A stretch of 64,000 nt of DNA from an uncultured Gemmataceae bacterium (GCA_937923405.1 CALDUY010000007.1:186001-250000), one strand, 5' to 3'; counted from the stretch's first letter, positions 9,114-18,416 are shown. Notes: generated by a model not told the origin, from the sequence alone. A program made the numbers and translations.

Positions 9114-9734
9114 TCACAGTACCCGACGTCCTTCAAGCGCGTCCGCCAGCATCTGACTATTGGCGAACTCCAGAACCGATCCCGTAGGTAATCCTCGTGC
9201 TAACCGTGTTACCTTGACACCTAATGGCCCCAGCAACGTCGAGAGATACAGCGAGGTACCGTCTCCTTCCGTCGTGGGGTTAGTGGCCATAATGACCTCT
9301 TGGATTCGCCCAGTTCGTACCCGAGCCATCAATCGATCGATTGTCAATTGTTCGGGACCAATCCCGTCTAGAGGCGAAAGCCGCCCATGCAGAACGTGAT
9401 ACAGTCCACGATAACTCCCCGAGCGTTCTAAAGCGATCACGTCGCGCGGTTGTTCCACCACACAAACCAGACTATCGTCTCTTTGAGGGTCGGCACAGAT
9501 AGTACAACGCACATGCTCGGTAGGATGGCAACAGACCTCACAAGGGTGAATCTGTTCTTTGATGGCTCGTAGAGCCTCGGCCAAGCTGAAAACTTGTTGT
9601 TTGGGCGCCTGAAGCAAATGATGCGTCAAGCGTTCTGCACTCTTGGGACCAATGCCAGGTAATTTCCCCAGCTCGTGCATCAATCGAGCAATAACACCGA
9701 GCGGCTCCGTCTCCACCGCCTGATCCCTCATCAC
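9114..9734 (-). CDS. recR: Recombination protein RecR
   Basis: A 206-residue protein of normal RecR length. In order: the helix-hairpin-helix (LGKLPGIGPKSAERLTHHLL), the C4 zinc finger (CEVCCHPTEHVRCTIC), and the Toprim domain with the VVEQPRDV acidic patch and the HGRLSPLDGIGPEQL segment. RecR works with RecO/RecF to load RecA on gapped DNA. It sits in the conserved dnaX-ebfC-recR order, 47 bases after ebfC, which supports the assignment. Confidence 0.96.
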   Translation of the reverse strand: MMRDQAVETEPLGVIARLMHELGKLPGIGPKSAERLTHHLLQAPKQQVFSLAEALRAIKEQIHPCEVCCHPTEHVRCTICADPQRDDSLVCVVEQPRDVIALERSGSYRGLYHVLHGRLSPLDGIGPEQLTIDRLMARVRTGRIQEVIMATNPTTEGDGTSLYLSTLLGPLGVKVTRLARGLPTGSVLEFANSQMLADALEGRRVL

Positions 9735-9781
9735 ACTTTAGCTACTCAACGCTTGTTCATAGCGTGATTGATTGATGGATT

Positions 9782-10132
9782 CTAGTCCATTCCCCCAAGA
9801 TTCATTCCTGGTGGCAACCCGAACTGTACTGCCGTGTTCCTGGTTTCCGCCTGAAGAGCCTCGCGTGCCTTGGCGACGGCTTGGTTGACTGCCGCTTTGA
9901 TCAAGTCCTGCAGCATGTCGCGGTCGTTTAGCTGCATCGCCTCCTCACTGATCGTGCAAGAGAGTAGATCAAATTTGCCGTTCACTTTCACTCGTACCAT
10001 GCCGGCCCCAGCGTCGCCCTCCGCCGTGATTTCCGCTAGGCGTTCCTGCAAGCGGACCATTTCTTCCTGAAATTTGGGCAAATTGCTCAGCAGGCTCGTC
10101 AGTTTTCCCATCCCTTTGAACATGTCAAACAT
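9782..10132 (-). CDS. ebfC: YbaB/EbfC-family nucleoid-associated protein
   Basis: A 116-residue DNA-binding protein of the YbaB/EbfC family, starting at the ATG at 10132 (MFDMFKGMGKLTSLL). The family pattern is clear: Met-rich start, QERLAEITAEGDAGAGMVRVKVNGKFDLLSCTIS, and a C-terminal PPGMNLGG-like tail. The start codon lies inside the end of dnaX (8-base overlap) with a GGGAGGAGAGG purine stretch upstream, so translation is probably coupled to dnaX. The longer frame up to 10183 lies wholly inside dnaX and is not needed. Confidence 0.93.
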   Translation of the reverse strand: MFDMFKGMGKLTSLLSNLPKFQEEMVRLQERLAEITAEGDAGAGMVRVKVNGKFDLLSCTISEEAMQLNDRDMLQDLIKAAVNQAVAKAREALQAETRNTAVQFGLPPGMNLGGMD

Positions 10133-11891
10133 GGTGACTTGCCTCTCCTCCCGCCTTGGGAATGTCTTCGCCAAACCCTTCATCGACGCGAAGAATCGTC
10201 GCTCCGAGTTTCTCTATTACCCGCCGAACGATGGGGATTTGTTCTGCGGTTTCCTTGGAAGATCTCCGTGAACGAACAGAGCTTCCCACATTGTCCACTT
10301 CTACTCGGAGGGATGGATCTTCCTCAACACGAACCTGAAAGGGTTGTCCAAGCACTTGAAGAAAGGCTTCTTCAATCCGAGCAATTCGTTCAGGTTCTTG
10401 GACGAATTCTCTAGCCTGATTATAGGCCGTTGGGAAGCGAAACACCAGAGAGTTTGGCCCAGAAATTGCAGGAGGGCCGGCCTTGCAAAGTTCACTGGAC
10501 AGCTTTGTTCCTAAAATCGGCAGTATTTTGGACCTCACCTGTGACCAATCGAACGGGGAGAGACCTTGCGAAGAAGCTTCCGATCTATTCTTTTGTTCAT
10601 CAATCGGTAGCTTTTTTTTTACCGAATCGGTCAACCGAGGAATCGTCGTCCTCGAAGCAGCCCCCGGCAGAGCCACTGCGGCCCGGGGATCGAGACGCAC
10701 TTGCTCGATCCATTGGCAGAGTTGCGTTACCGAAACCAGATCTGCTAGTCTGCCCATGCGGATTAGGGCCATCTCGACCAAGGTTCGTCCGTGAGTGCTT
10801 GTTCTCAATCGTGCTTTGGTTGTCGAAAGAATATCCAGGCCTGCGAGGATGGCATCGAGCTGAACCAGCCGCGCATGGGTCCGCAATGTCTCGTGATGCC
10901 GGGCCGGAACGCTGAAGTCGCGTCCCTCGGTTCCTGAGCAATTCACGACCATCAGATCTCGCCAGTAAGCGATGAGTTGATCAATCAGTTCCCCCAACTG
11001 AAGTCCACTGACTACCGCTTCCTCTAGCTGGTCGAGAATTGACTTTGGTTCGTTTTTGAGGATGACCTCAGCAAGCCCGAGGATACGCTCATCCCCAGCC
11101 GTTCCCAGCAGACGATGAACTTGATCGGTTGTCAGTCGATCTCCGCCGAAGGCGAGCAACTGATCGAGAAGCGATTGGGCGTCGCGCATCGAACCACTGG
11201 CTCGTCGCGCTACCATCTCCAACGCCTCAGGGTCGGCCTGAACCTGCTCTTTGGCGACGATTTCTTTCAACCGAGAAACGATCAGCGGTAATGGAATCCC
11301 CGCGAAGTCGAATCGTTGGCATCGCGAAAGAATCGTGACGGGCACCTTTTCTACTTCGGTCGTCGCAAAGATGAATTTCACATGCGGCGGAGGCTCTTCC
11401 AGTGTCTTCAACAAGGCGTTGAACGCCCCTCGGGACAACATGTGAACTTCATCGATAATGTAGATCTTGAATCTAGCTCGTTGTGGCCGATACTGCACAT
11501 TCGAACGAATGTCACGAATGTCATCAACTCCGTTGTTGCTTGCTCCGTCAATTTCAAGCACATCGACATCTTCTCCCGAAGCGATAGATTGACAAATGGT
11601 ACAAACGCCACAGGGCGTCGGTGTCGGACCACTTTCACAGTTCAACGCTTTCGCCAGAATTCGCGCAGTGGAGGTTTTGCCGACTCCGCGTGCTCCGGTG
11701 AACAAGTAGGCATGTGCGACCCGATTTCCGCTGAGGGCGTTGGCCAGCGCGCGACTGACCGGCTCCTGGCCAACCAGGTCAGAGAAGAGTTGAGGGCGAT
11801 AGCGACGCGCGAGAACAGTATACCCTTCGGCAGTGTTCGTTGGTGGCGGCGGACTGGATGTAGCTTTGCTCGTAGTCTTGTGCTTGGCCAT
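10125..11891 (-). CDS. dnaX: DNA polymerase III subunit gamma/tau
   Basis: A 588-residue clamp-loader ATPase. The AAA+ module (residues 20-240) shows Walker A GARGVGKTS, a four-Cys zinc site (CESGPTPTPCGVCTIC), Walker B IIDEVHML and sensor 1 FIFATTEVEKVP. The SRC segment ILSRCQRFDF supplies the trans-acting arginine. Domain III follows to about residue 370. A Pro/Ser-rich linker and a C-terminal DnaE-binding region complete tau. At about codon 424 the coding sequence contains nine consecutive adenines (GTA AAA AAA AAG). A -1 shift there leads to a stop after four further codons, predicting a 430-residue gamma form. It follows the SRP RNA terminator and precedes ebfC and recR. Confidence 0.96.
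   Translation of the reverse strand: MAKHKTTSKATSSPPPPTNTAEGYTVLARRYRPQLFSDLVGQEPVSRALANALSGNRVAHAYLFTGARGVGKTSTARILAKALNCESGPTPTPCGVCTICQSIASGEDVDVLEIDGASNNGVDDIRDIRSNVQYRPQRARFKIYIIDEVHMLSRGAFNALLKTLEEPPPHVKFIFATTEVEKVPVTILSRCQRFDFAGIPLPLIVSRLKEIVAKEQVQADPEALEMVARRASGSMRDAQSLLDQLLAFGGDRLTTDQVHRLLGTAGDERILGLAEVILKNEPKSILDQLEEAVVSGLQLGELIDQLIAYWRDLMVVNCSGTEGRDFSVPARHHETLRTHARLVQLDAILAGLDILSTTKARLRTSTHGRTLVEMALIRMGRLADLVSVTQLCQWIEQVRLDPRAAVALPGAASRTTIPRLTDSVKKKLPIDEQKNRSEASSQGLSPFDWSQVRSKILPILGTKLSSELCKAGPPAISGPNSLVFRFPTAYNQAREFVQEPERIARIEEAFLQVLGQPFQVRVEEDPSLRVEVDNVGSSVRSRRSSKETAEQIPIVRRVIEKLGATILRVDEGFGEDIPKAGGEASHHV
10600..10620 (-). other. Candidate programmed slippage/frameshift site in dnaX
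   Basis: The minus strand reads nine A then G at 10620-10611, phased as GTA AAA AAA AAG. This contains the A-AAA-AAG heptamer used in Escherichia coli dnaX, and matches the A9 run that causes transcriptional slippage in Thermus dnaX. Moving to the -1 frame gives AAA GCT ACC GAT TGA, with the stop at 10602-10600. The product would be 430 residues, essentially the length of the Escherichia coli gamma subunit. The run is flanked by a short inverted repeat (CGGTA and TACCG). Use of the site is inferred from sequence only. Confidence 0.6.
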
Positions 11892-11914
11892 GATCCGTGG
11901 CTCGCCTTAGCAAT

Positions 11915-11939
11915 AAAAACGGGGGGCATTCACCCCCCG
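11915..11939 (-). terminator. Rho-independent terminator of the SRP RNA
   Basis: On the minus strand a perfect stem of CGGGGGG and CCCCCCG with a short loop is followed directly by TTTTT. It lies about 28 bases beyond the SRP RNA 3' arm and 24 bases before the dnaX start, so it should end the SRP transcript. Confidence 0.88.
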
Positions 11940-11966
11940 AGGTTCCTGCTGAGCGCTCCGCAGCGG

Positions 11967-12075
11967 GGTGCCGGAAGAGGCTGATCCACGCCACTCGGTC
12001 CATTGCTTATGGCTGCTCCCGTCAAGGCCTGACCAGGTTCGCAACTTTCCTCTGGGTGGGTCCCCTCCCGGCACC
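11967..12075 (-). ncRNA. ffs: Small bacterial signal recognition particle RNA (4.5S type)
   Basis: About 109 bases. The closing arms GGUGCCGG (12075-12068) and CCGGCACC (11974-11967) pair perfectly. The apical domain that binds Ffh is recognisable: GGUCAGG on one side and AGCAGCC on the other, at the spacing of Escherichia coli 4.5S RNA. The apical loop reads CCUUGACGGG: three base pairs around a UGAC tetraloop rather than the usual GGAA-type loop. The RNA begins immediately after the cyclophilin stop codon and is followed by a strong terminator, so it may be made by processing of a longer transcript or from a promoter inside that gene. Bacterial SRP RNA genes often sit next to dnaX, as here. 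Confidence 0.88.
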
Positions 12076-12975
12076 TCACCGCGAAGCGCCGTTGTTTGAG
12101 TTCGCCTCGGTCGAGGTGATAGTCACCTGACGAATGAGGATTGGTTTCGCTGGCCGACTACCGCCCTCATCGTCGATGATCACAGGTGTATTGCCTATTT
12201 TACGCAACACGTCCAGCCCCGTAACCACTTTCCCGAAGATGGTGTAGTTCCCATCGAGAAACGGCGCTTTGGTTAAAGTAATATAGAATCTGGTAGCGGC
12301 GGTGTCCGCCTCTTCGCCGCGACAAGCTCCCACTATTCCCTCTTCGTGTCCCATCTTGTCCGCAGGCGTAAACTCTTCTTTTAACCAGTAGCCGATACTG
12401 CCCGTTCCGATGGCTCCGGTGCCAAGTGGGCATCCCGCTTCGATCAAGTGCAATTCCTGATTCCTCTCATTGCGATCATGACGAATGCGGTCGAAAAACA
12501 GTCCATCGTAATAACCCGTTTTGGCCAACGCAATGAAGTTGCGAACATGATTTGGGGCCTGTTCGGGAAATAGAACAATTTCAATCGGTCCCTCGCTGGT
12601 ATCGAGCATCGCCCGATAGTTTAACTTTTTCCCTTCTGCTGTAGTGAATCGAATTTCATCCCAGTTGTTTCGCACTGCGTCGAGAATGCGATGCACCGGT
12701 TTTTTGGTGATGGTCTCATCTGGCGGACGAACAGCATCTCCGGGCGGCGGGTCATCTGCTCCACGCACCGCCTCTGTGAAGCTCTGATGCAACCGATCGC
12801 GAGTACCTCCAGCGTTGCGAGAAACAGGTGTAGCCGAAACCGTCTTCGTCGATCCCGAGGTCAGCGTTTTCTCAGGTTCCTCTGTTGCGACCACCTGGTT
12901 CTCTTTTTTGCCACAGCTAACAAGTCCTACCGCAAGAAGTGCAAACACGAATATCCTGATGTACTGATTAGTCAT
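12076..12975 (-). CDS. Cyclophilin-type peptidyl-prolyl isomerase lipoprotein
   Basis: A 299-residue exported protein. The N-terminus is a lipoprotein signal (FVFALLAVGLVSC, with Cys at about residue 21 as lipidation site), then a Ser/Thr/Pro-rich linker of about 70 residues. The cyclophilin fold occupies roughly residues 100-290: NHVRNFIALAKTGYYDGLFFDRI, GTGSIGYWLKEEF, and FYITLTKAPFLDGNYTIFGKVVTGLDVL. Relative to classical cyclophilins, the catalytic Arg region (FxRI) is present as FDRI, so activity is plausible. It likely assists folding of envelope proteins. The stop codon directly abuts the SRP RNA. Confidence 0.88.
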   Translation of the reverse strand: MTNQYIRIFVFALLAVGLVSCGKKENQVVATEEPEKTLTSGSTKTVSATPVSRNAGGTRDRLHQSFTEAVRGADDPPPGDAVRPPDETITKKPVHRILDAVRNNWDEIRFTTAEGKKLNYRAMLDTSEGPIEIVLFPEQAPNHVRNFIALAKTGYYDGLFFDRIRHDRNERNQELHLIEAGCPLGTGAIGTGSIGYWLKEEFTPADKMGHEEGIVGACRGEEADTAATRFYITLTKAPFLDGNYTIFGKVVTGLDVLRKIGNTPVIIDDEGGSRPAKPILIRQVTITSTEANSNNGASR

Positions 12976-13112
12976 GACCTAGATCTCCAGGGGGAGGGAC
13001 GATCTGCAACCATGCATGGGCGCGAACATAGTCCAGCAGGCAATTTGGGTCAAGCGAGACATCACGGTAGCAGGCCACCTATTAATTCAAAAATCTCCAA
13101 GGAGTAAATGAC

Positions 13113-15476
13113 ATGCGTCTGGCACTACTTATTGGCCTGTGCCTGGCCAACTCTCTGTTCGCGCAGTGGATCACGGGAGTAAAGGCCAAGGCAACCTCCG
13201 AACAAGTCGCTGGATTGACCTCAGCAATGAACCTTGTCAACGACAATGGTTTCAAGGAAACCAGCAAAGGTGGCGGAAAGTTCGTCTTAACGACGAATTC
13301 TTATGCTGACGGTGGAAGTATGTGGAACGCCAGCTACGGCAAGCACGGCCCAGATGAAAACGCGATCGTTGAGTTCGATCTTGGCAAGGTTTATACCCTT
13401 TCGCATTTTCGCGTGTGGAACTACAATTCGATCCCTCATCGAGGTTTTGCCTCAGTCGTTATCACTGTATCAGAAGAGGGGAAGCAGTGGCGGACAGTGC
13501 CTATTCGCTATGAGTTTGCTCAGGCCCCCAAGTCAGACAACTATCTCGGTGAAGAACATCCGCTTCCGGTGGTCGCTCGCTATATTCGCTTTCATTGCGA
13601 CCGGACACATCGCACCGGGGGACAACCGGACGTTGCAGGTTTGGGCAAGGTTCGCTTTGTGGGCAAGTTAGGACGTACCACAACGGATCTTGAACTGAAG
13701 AGGTTTGAACAAGCCTGGGGACAGGGTTGGGGAGCAAATGGCTATGTGGACGTCACTCGACCTCCCTACTCCGCCAAGGGAGACGGACGCACCGACGATA
13801 CAAATGCTATTCAAAAAGCGATTGACGACTGTCAAGGAACTCGCCGAACGGTCTATCTCCCCGAGGGAAAGTATCGAATTACCAAACCACTACGATTCAA
13901 GCCCGGACAGGGCTGGGGGTACAACAATCTCCGTGGTGCAGGACGAGAGCAGACAGTGCTTCGGCTTCAAGATAATACTTTTAGAGAGTTGAAAAATCCT
14001 CGTTCTGTTTTGTCGATGGGATTCAAGGGTCGAGAGGATGGGTCAGGAGTTCACGCCGACTGGTTCAACGTTAATGTCAGCGACTTAAGTATTGAGACTG
14101 GAAAAGGCAATCCCGGGGCCATCGGGCTTCAATACTACTCCAACAACGTGGGCAGCCTACGGCGAGTCCGCATCCGTTCTGAAGATGGTCAAGGGGTAAT
14201 CGGACTCGATCTTGCTCAGGCCGATCAAAACGGTCCTTGTCTCATCAGCGACATTGAGGTCGAGGGCTTCGGCATCGGTATCCGCACGGGCATGACAGTC
14301 AATAGTCAAACGCTGGAACATCTTGTTCTGAAGAATCAATCCGAGGTTGCTTTCGAGAATCGCGGACAATGCCTGGCGATCCGGAAACTTCAAGTTGAAG
14401 GTGAAGCAACTGGGTTCGTCAATCATTTTGGGGTAGTGGCAATCGTGGATTCCACCTTCAACGGTCGCGGAAAAGCGGCTTCACGTTCCGCGATCACCAA
14501 TCATGAAACGATCTTCGCTCGAAATGTGGAAGCGAAAGGCTTCAAGACAAGTATCGAGAATCTTCGCAAGAATGGAACCCCAAGCGTTAGCGCATCGCTC
14601 GTCAAAGAATACATTTCTTCTGCAGCAATTGCTCCATTTGGAGGAAGCAATTCACTGAACCTGCCCGTGAAGGAAGTGCCCGAGGTAAAAGTTACCGACG
14701 CAGCCGTGGCTAATGTACGGCACTTCCGAAAATTGGAGGATCCAGACGACTCCGCCTCGGTGCAACGTGCGATCGATTCTGGCGCTTCAACAGTCCTCTT
14801 TCCCGCTGGCTCCGGACTGCTGTTGCAACAACCGATCGAGATTCGCGGTAAGGTCAGGCGCATCATCGGTCACTTCGCTCAGATTCGTTCCGTCCGCGCC
14901 AATGAACCCATATTCCTCGTTCGCGGTGGAACCGAACCGCTGCTTCTAGAGCAATGGACCGGTAATCTTTTGCTCGAACATGCTTCAAATCGACCGCTCA
15001 TCGTTCGCGATGCTCAGGGCGTGGACGGCAGGGTAACAGGGACTGGCGAAGTTTACTTAGATAATGTGACCGGCGAATGGATCTTTGGAAAGGGCGATAG
15101 CTGGTGTCGTCAATTCAATACAGAACGAGAAGGGACACATGCAATCAATCAAGGCGGACGACTTTGGATTCTGGGGCTGAAAACAGAACGTGGGGGAACG
15201 CTAATTGACACGCGCAAGGGCGGTCGAACTGAAGTCATTGGCGGATTGAGCTACACCACCACTCAGGGGAAACTAGCGCCCATGTTCCAGGCCGACGAGG
15301 CGGAACTTTCGGTGACTTTAGGTGAGGTGTGTTACTCTGGAGATCCGTATCGAGAACTGGTCAAACAGTCTCTAGATGGTCGACAATTCTTGTTGAAACG
15401 AGGTGAAGCACCTCTTCGGGCTTCCTTTTTACAGGGAAGTGAACTGCCGCTCTATGTCGGAAGGAAAAGTCGATAG
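13113..15476 (+). CDS. Secreted F5/8-type-C plus pectate-lyase-like beta-helix protein
   Basis: A 787-residue secreted protein with a short signal peptide ([16 protein letters not shown]); CAAGGAG precedes the ATG by nine bases. Residues 25-190 look like a discoidin (F5/8 type C) carbohydrate-binding domain ([24 protein letters not shown]). From about residue 205 the sequence [20 protein letters not shown] is the classic opening of Pectate_lyase_3/GH28-like beta-helix proteins, followed by [14 protein letters not shown] second weaker copy starts near residue 540 ([31 protein letters not shown]). Polysaccharide breakdown or binding is inferred; substrate and catalytic residues cannot be assigned. 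Confidence 0.8.
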   Translation: MRLALLIGLCLANSLFAQWITGVKAKATSEQVAGLTSAMNLVNDNGFKETSKGGGKFVLTTNSYADGGSMWNASYGKHGPDENAIVEFDLGKVYTLSHFRVWNYNSIPHRGFASVVITVSEEGKQWRTVPIRYEFAQAPKSDNYLGEEHPLPVVARYIRFHCDRTHRTGGQPDVAGLGKVRFVGKLGRTTTDLELKRFEQAWGQGWGANGYVDVTRPPYSAKGDGRTDDTNAIQKAIDDCQGTRRTVYLPEGKYRITKPLRFKPGQGWGYNNLRGAGREQTVLRLQDNTFRELKNPRSVLSMGFKGREDGSGVHADWFNVNVSDLSIETGKGNPGAIGLQYYSNNVGSLRRVRIRSEDGQGVIGLDLAQADQNGPCLISDIEVEGFGIGIRTGMTVNSQTLEHLVLKNQSEVAFENRGQCLAIRKLQVEGEATGFVNHFGVVAIVDSTFNGRGKAASRSAITNHETIFARNVEAKGFKTSIENLRKNGTPSVSASLVKEYISSAAIAPFGGSNSLNLPVKEVPEVKVTDAAVANVRHFRKLEDPDDSASVQRAIDSGASTVLFPAGSGLLLQQPIEIRGKVRRIIGHFAQIRSVRANEPIFLVRGGTEPLLLEQWTGNLLLEHASNRPLIVRDAQGVDGRVTGTGEVYLDNVTGEWIFGKGDSWCRQFNTEREGTHAINQGGRLWILGLKTERGGTLIDTRKGGRTEVIGGLSYTTTQGKLAPMFQADEAELSVTLGEVCYSGDPYRELVKQSLDGRQFLLKRGEAPLRASFLQGSELPLYVGRKSR

Positions 15477-15506
15477 ATCAACAAAGAGCAGTATCAATCA
15501 ACAAAA

Positions 15507-15532
15507 GGCCGTTAGCAGATCAACTAACGGCC
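15507..15532. terminator. Hairpin between convergent genes
   Basis: A perfect 9-bp stem GGCCGTTAG/CTAACGGCC with an 8-base loop, extended by a weaker ATCAAT/ATTGAT pairing outside. On the minus strand it is followed by TTTTG, so it best serves the oxidoreductase gene at 15560-17239, but could end both transcripts. Confidence 0.7.
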
Positions 15533-15559
15533 CTATTGATTGTATGTCGTGAAAATACC

Positions 15560-17239
15560 TCAGGCCCGTTGTTCGGGAACATCTGGTTTATCCGCATCGA
15601 ACCATTCGGGTTTGAACTCAATCCGCGCTCGCTCTCGCATGGCTAGGTTCGCGGTTAAAGCGATGATGGCATCGGCCATCGCGATCTCCCCGTGGCAGCG
15701 CGGCATTCGCTGACGAAACTTTCCGTCACGATCCTTTTCGTAGCCTAGGCTCGCGTCCCAAGTTCGGACACAGTAGGCAAAATCCTCCATTTCCTCTCGG
15801 TAACCTCGGCTAATCGGACCGCTGGCAGCGGCGGCCGTTCCCGACTTCGCCGTTCCGGGAGCAGCAGACGGTCCTCCCCACGTCGAGGAACTGTCGGCGG
15901 CAGGTTGATCCTTTTTCATTGAGCTGACGTCAATGGACATGGCCCGTTGATCGCCCTTCTTCGTCGGATCCTTTTCCGTGTAAAGCATCACGTTTTGCTC
16001 GGCCTCGACAATCATCGTTCCGCGAGTGCCCATCAGACATTCGCCGTAAGCCTCGAATCCGTTCGTGCTGATCGACGAATAAGTCACGACCACAATGTCA
16101 TTCTTGTCCTGAGCGTAGTTTTTGCCAGGGAATTCAAAGGTCACAAAGACATGGTCGTCGATCTCGCGCGGGTTGCGATTGGGGCCGAAGAAGGATCGGG
16201 TTCCTACCCCCTGAACCGAAAGCGGTTTAGCCTTGTTGAGGAAGATACTTGCAGCATCAAGCTGATGGCTACCCAACTCAGCCATCAGACCGCCTCCCGT
16301 TTTCTCATAAAGCCTCCAGCGAACTAGTTGTTCGATGGAATCGTAGCCGCAATCAGCCAAAAATTTCTTCAGGTCGACGCCCCGTTCCTTGGCCAAGGCT
16401 TCAAGACCGTCAACGTCTCCCTGAACGACCGGCGGGAACCAACCGTCGCGAATCTTCGGTTCAAGGATGCCCGCAACCTGCTGGGCTTTCTGTTTGTCTC
16501 CGTCAAAATAGACCGCCCATTCGTCAGGATTGAAGACAGCTGGCCAGCTGAAATTGCGATGCCACAGAGCGCGAATATGCTTCACGTCGCCAAGGATACC
16601 CGACTTGATGACCTCGTTGGCATGAGCATACAGCATGCTGTAATGGCGCTGATGGCCAATCGACAGCACAACTTTATTTTCCCGAGCAGCACGAATCATG
16701 TCCTTGCATTGGCTGATCGTTCGGGCCATCAATTTTTCGCACAAGACGTGCTTACCGGCTTTCATACACTCGATGGCCACGGGAGCATGTAAGTGCAGCG
16801 GTAGGGCGATGATGACCGCTTCGATACTCTTATCTTTCAGAATGTCGCGCCAGTCGGTGTAAGACTTGATGGCCTTGGCTTTCTCACCATAGATCTTGTT
16901 CAAGCCTTTGCGGAGGGCAACCTTAAAGTCGCCGGTCATGATCCGCTTAAGGTTGTACGGTCGAATATCCGAGACCGCGACGATCTCCAAAAAGTCAGGG
17001 TTGTGTTCGCCAGCCAGAACACCGCCTTCATCGCCACAGCCAATCAGAGCAGTACGAACCGGATTGCCTTGTAGGCTCTTGTAGCCGAAGTAAGCAGCGG
17101 CGGCAGAGAGTCCAACGGCGGCAGTCCCTACGGCTCCAGCCTTGAGAAAATCACGGCGATCCAGGCCGAGATGCTCCACAGCCTTGCGGTAGTTCGCAGT
17201 GCCAACTTCACGTTGTTCCGGGGTCATGTCCAACGCCAT
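15560..17239 (-). CDS. Tat-exported Gfo/Idh/MocA-family oxidoreductase
   Basis: A 559-residue NAD(P)-dependent oxidoreductase. A twin-arginine signal (DRRDFLKAGAVGTAAVGLSAAAAYFG) opens about 27 residues in. The Rossmann motif VRTALIGCGDEGG follows, then VSDIRP and IIALPLHLHAPVAIECMKAGKHVLCEKLMA, which carries the family's EK dipeptide with catalytic Lys. The GGGLMAELGSHQLDAASIF stretch holds the conserved His of the second domain. A low-complexity Ala/Ser insertion near residue 470 makes it longer than typical. Planctomycetes encode many exported members, acting on sugars or inositols; the substrate is unknown. It lies 20 bases downstream of the DoxX-like gene. Confidence 0.88.
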   Translation of the reverse strand: MALDMTPEQREVGTANYRKAVEHLGLDRRDFLKAGAVGTAAVGLSAAAAYFGYKSLQGNPVRTALIGCGDEGGVLAGEHNPDFLEIVAVSDIRPYNLKRIMTGDFKVALRKGLNKIYGEKAKAIKSYTDWRDILKDKSIEAVIIALPLHLHAPVAIECMKAGKHVLCEKLMARTISQCKDMIRAARENKVVLSIGHQRHYSMLYAHANEVIKSGILGDVKHIRALWHRNFSWPAVFNPDEWAVYFDGDKQKAQQVAGILEPKIRDGWFPPVVQGDVDGLEALAKERGVDLKKFLADCGYDSIEQLVRWRLYEKTGGGLMAELGSHQLDAASIFLNKAKPLSVQGVGTRSFFGPNRNPREIDDHVFVTFEFPGKNYAQDKNDIVVVTYSSISTNGFEAYGECLMGTRGTMIVEAEQNVMLYTEKDPTKKGDQRAMSIDVSSMKKDQPAADSSSTWGGPSAAPGTAKSGTAAAASGPISRGYREEMEDFAYCVRTWDASLGYEKDRDGKFRQRMPRCHGEIAMADAIIALTANLAMRERARIEFKPEWFDADKPDVPEQRA

Positions 17240-17259
17240 GGGAGAGTCTCCAGAGGGAT

Positions 17260-18375
17260 TTAGTCGGTAATCGAGGCAGTAACTTGGGGCTTCTCCCCAA
17301 AGAACAAACGACCAAACACGTTAAGGATGGCATCCACGCCAAACCAGCGACCCGTGGGCAGGCTCATCAAGACGCAAAGCGCCAACATTTCGATGAGATT
17401 TTTATTGACAAAGAGATAGTTGCCTTCGGTTGGCCCCACTGAGGGCAGCCAGGGCCATGAGGGAGCAGCCAGATACGTCATCAGCAGAAATCCCGCTCCG
17501 AGGAACGCGCCCAACCTGGCGAATAGTCCCAGGAACAAACTGGCTCCAACTCCTGCCAACATCCAAGGAGTAACAAGATCCAAATAGTAAATGATAGTCC
17601 GTTTCTTTTCTGGTTCCAAGCGAGTTTGCTTGGCTTGACTATCGGATAAAACCGTCACTAACAACGATTCCTTGAAAGCCTCCGTTTGCTTATCCAGATC
17701 GGCCAAGAGACTGTTTCGCAGTGCAGCCACTTCGGCCTTTTGCTCTCGAAGACGAGTTCCTTCGACATCTTTGCCGAACACCCAGAGTTTTCTCTTCGTC
17801 GTGTCCTCTAATTCCTGCAGTTTCTTCTTGTATTCCTCGATGCGTTCGCTCAACGTCATTTCTCGCTTCACTTCTCCCTTGGGGAAGGTACGCGTCTGGG
17901 TCGTGACCGATTTCTCGTGTAGTTTGACATCTCGCTTGGTCGGGTCCGGATCGGGGACATAATTCAGCAGCCGAACAACTTCTGCCGCAGCCTTGTCGAG
18001 TAATTCCTGTGCCTTTTTCTTCTGCGATTCGTCGAGTTTGTAATGATCGCTGAATTGCTTCAAATAGGTCTCCCAGTCCTGACGCAGTCCGCGAGGTAAT
18101 CGCTCCTTGGCGTCTTTCTGCGTCACTGGAGCCGGCTCCAGGGTCAAGCGATCGAGAGCGAACTGATCGGGGTCGCCTTCATAATCACGTATCCATTTAG
18201 CAAAGGGACCAGGAGACTCGCGGAAATAACCCGCGCTAGAAAACGGCTTGTTGTTCGTGGGTAAGCCGAGAGCCGTCAATTGCTCCGCTGGAATTTTTTG
18301 GAAGCCCTCGACCAAAAAGTGCCAACCGATCGCTAGCCGCAACAGGATGAGAAAAAAAGTCGCCAATCGCGTCAT
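17260..18375 (-). CDS. DoxX-like membrane protein with large extracytoplasmic insertion
   Basis: A 371-residue protein. The N-terminal helix (LATFFLILLRLAIGWHFLVEGFQKI) matches the first helix of DoxX/TQO-small-subunit proteins. The remaining three DoxX helices are at residues 265-365 (LVTPWMLAGVGASLFLGLFARLGAF and following). Between them lies a hydrophilic, helix-rich stretch of more than 200 residues absent from ordinary DoxX proteins of 130-170 residues. It is rich in Lys/Glu and probably forms a coiled-coil outside the membrane. The DoxX fold is associated with quinone-linked redox chemistry, though many members are uncharacterised. It is flanked by ApbE and the Gfo/Idh/MocA oxidoreductase in the same direction, hinting at a shared redox role. 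Confidence 0.75.
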   Translation of the reverse strand: MTRLATFFLILLRLAIGWHFLVEGFQKIPAEQLTALGLPTNNKPFSSAGYFRESPGPFAKWIRDYEGDPDQFALDRLTLEPAPVTQKDAKERLPRGLRQDWETYLKQFSDHYKLDESQKKKAQELLDKAAAEVVRLLNYVPDPDPTKRDVKLHEKSVTTQTRTFPKGEVKREMTLSERIEEYKKKLQELEDTTKRKLWVFGKDVEGTRLREQKAEVAALRNSLLADLDKQTEAFKESLLVTVLSDSQAKQTRLEPEKKRTIIYYLDLVTPWMLAGVGASLFLGLFARLGAFLGAGFLLMTYLAAPSWPWLPSVGPTEGNYLFVNKNLIEMLALCVLMSLPTGRWFGVDAILNVFGRLFFGEKPQVTASITD

Positions 18376-18416
18376 GATTGTCTAACTCGTAAAGAATGAT
18401 CCCATCAGCCGTTCAC

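Noticed and set aside
11316-11984. Plus-strand frame of 222 codons opposite the dnaX start and SRP terminator
   Set aside because: Runs through dnaX AAA+ motifs and the SRP terminator in antisense; no domain or ribosome-binding site.
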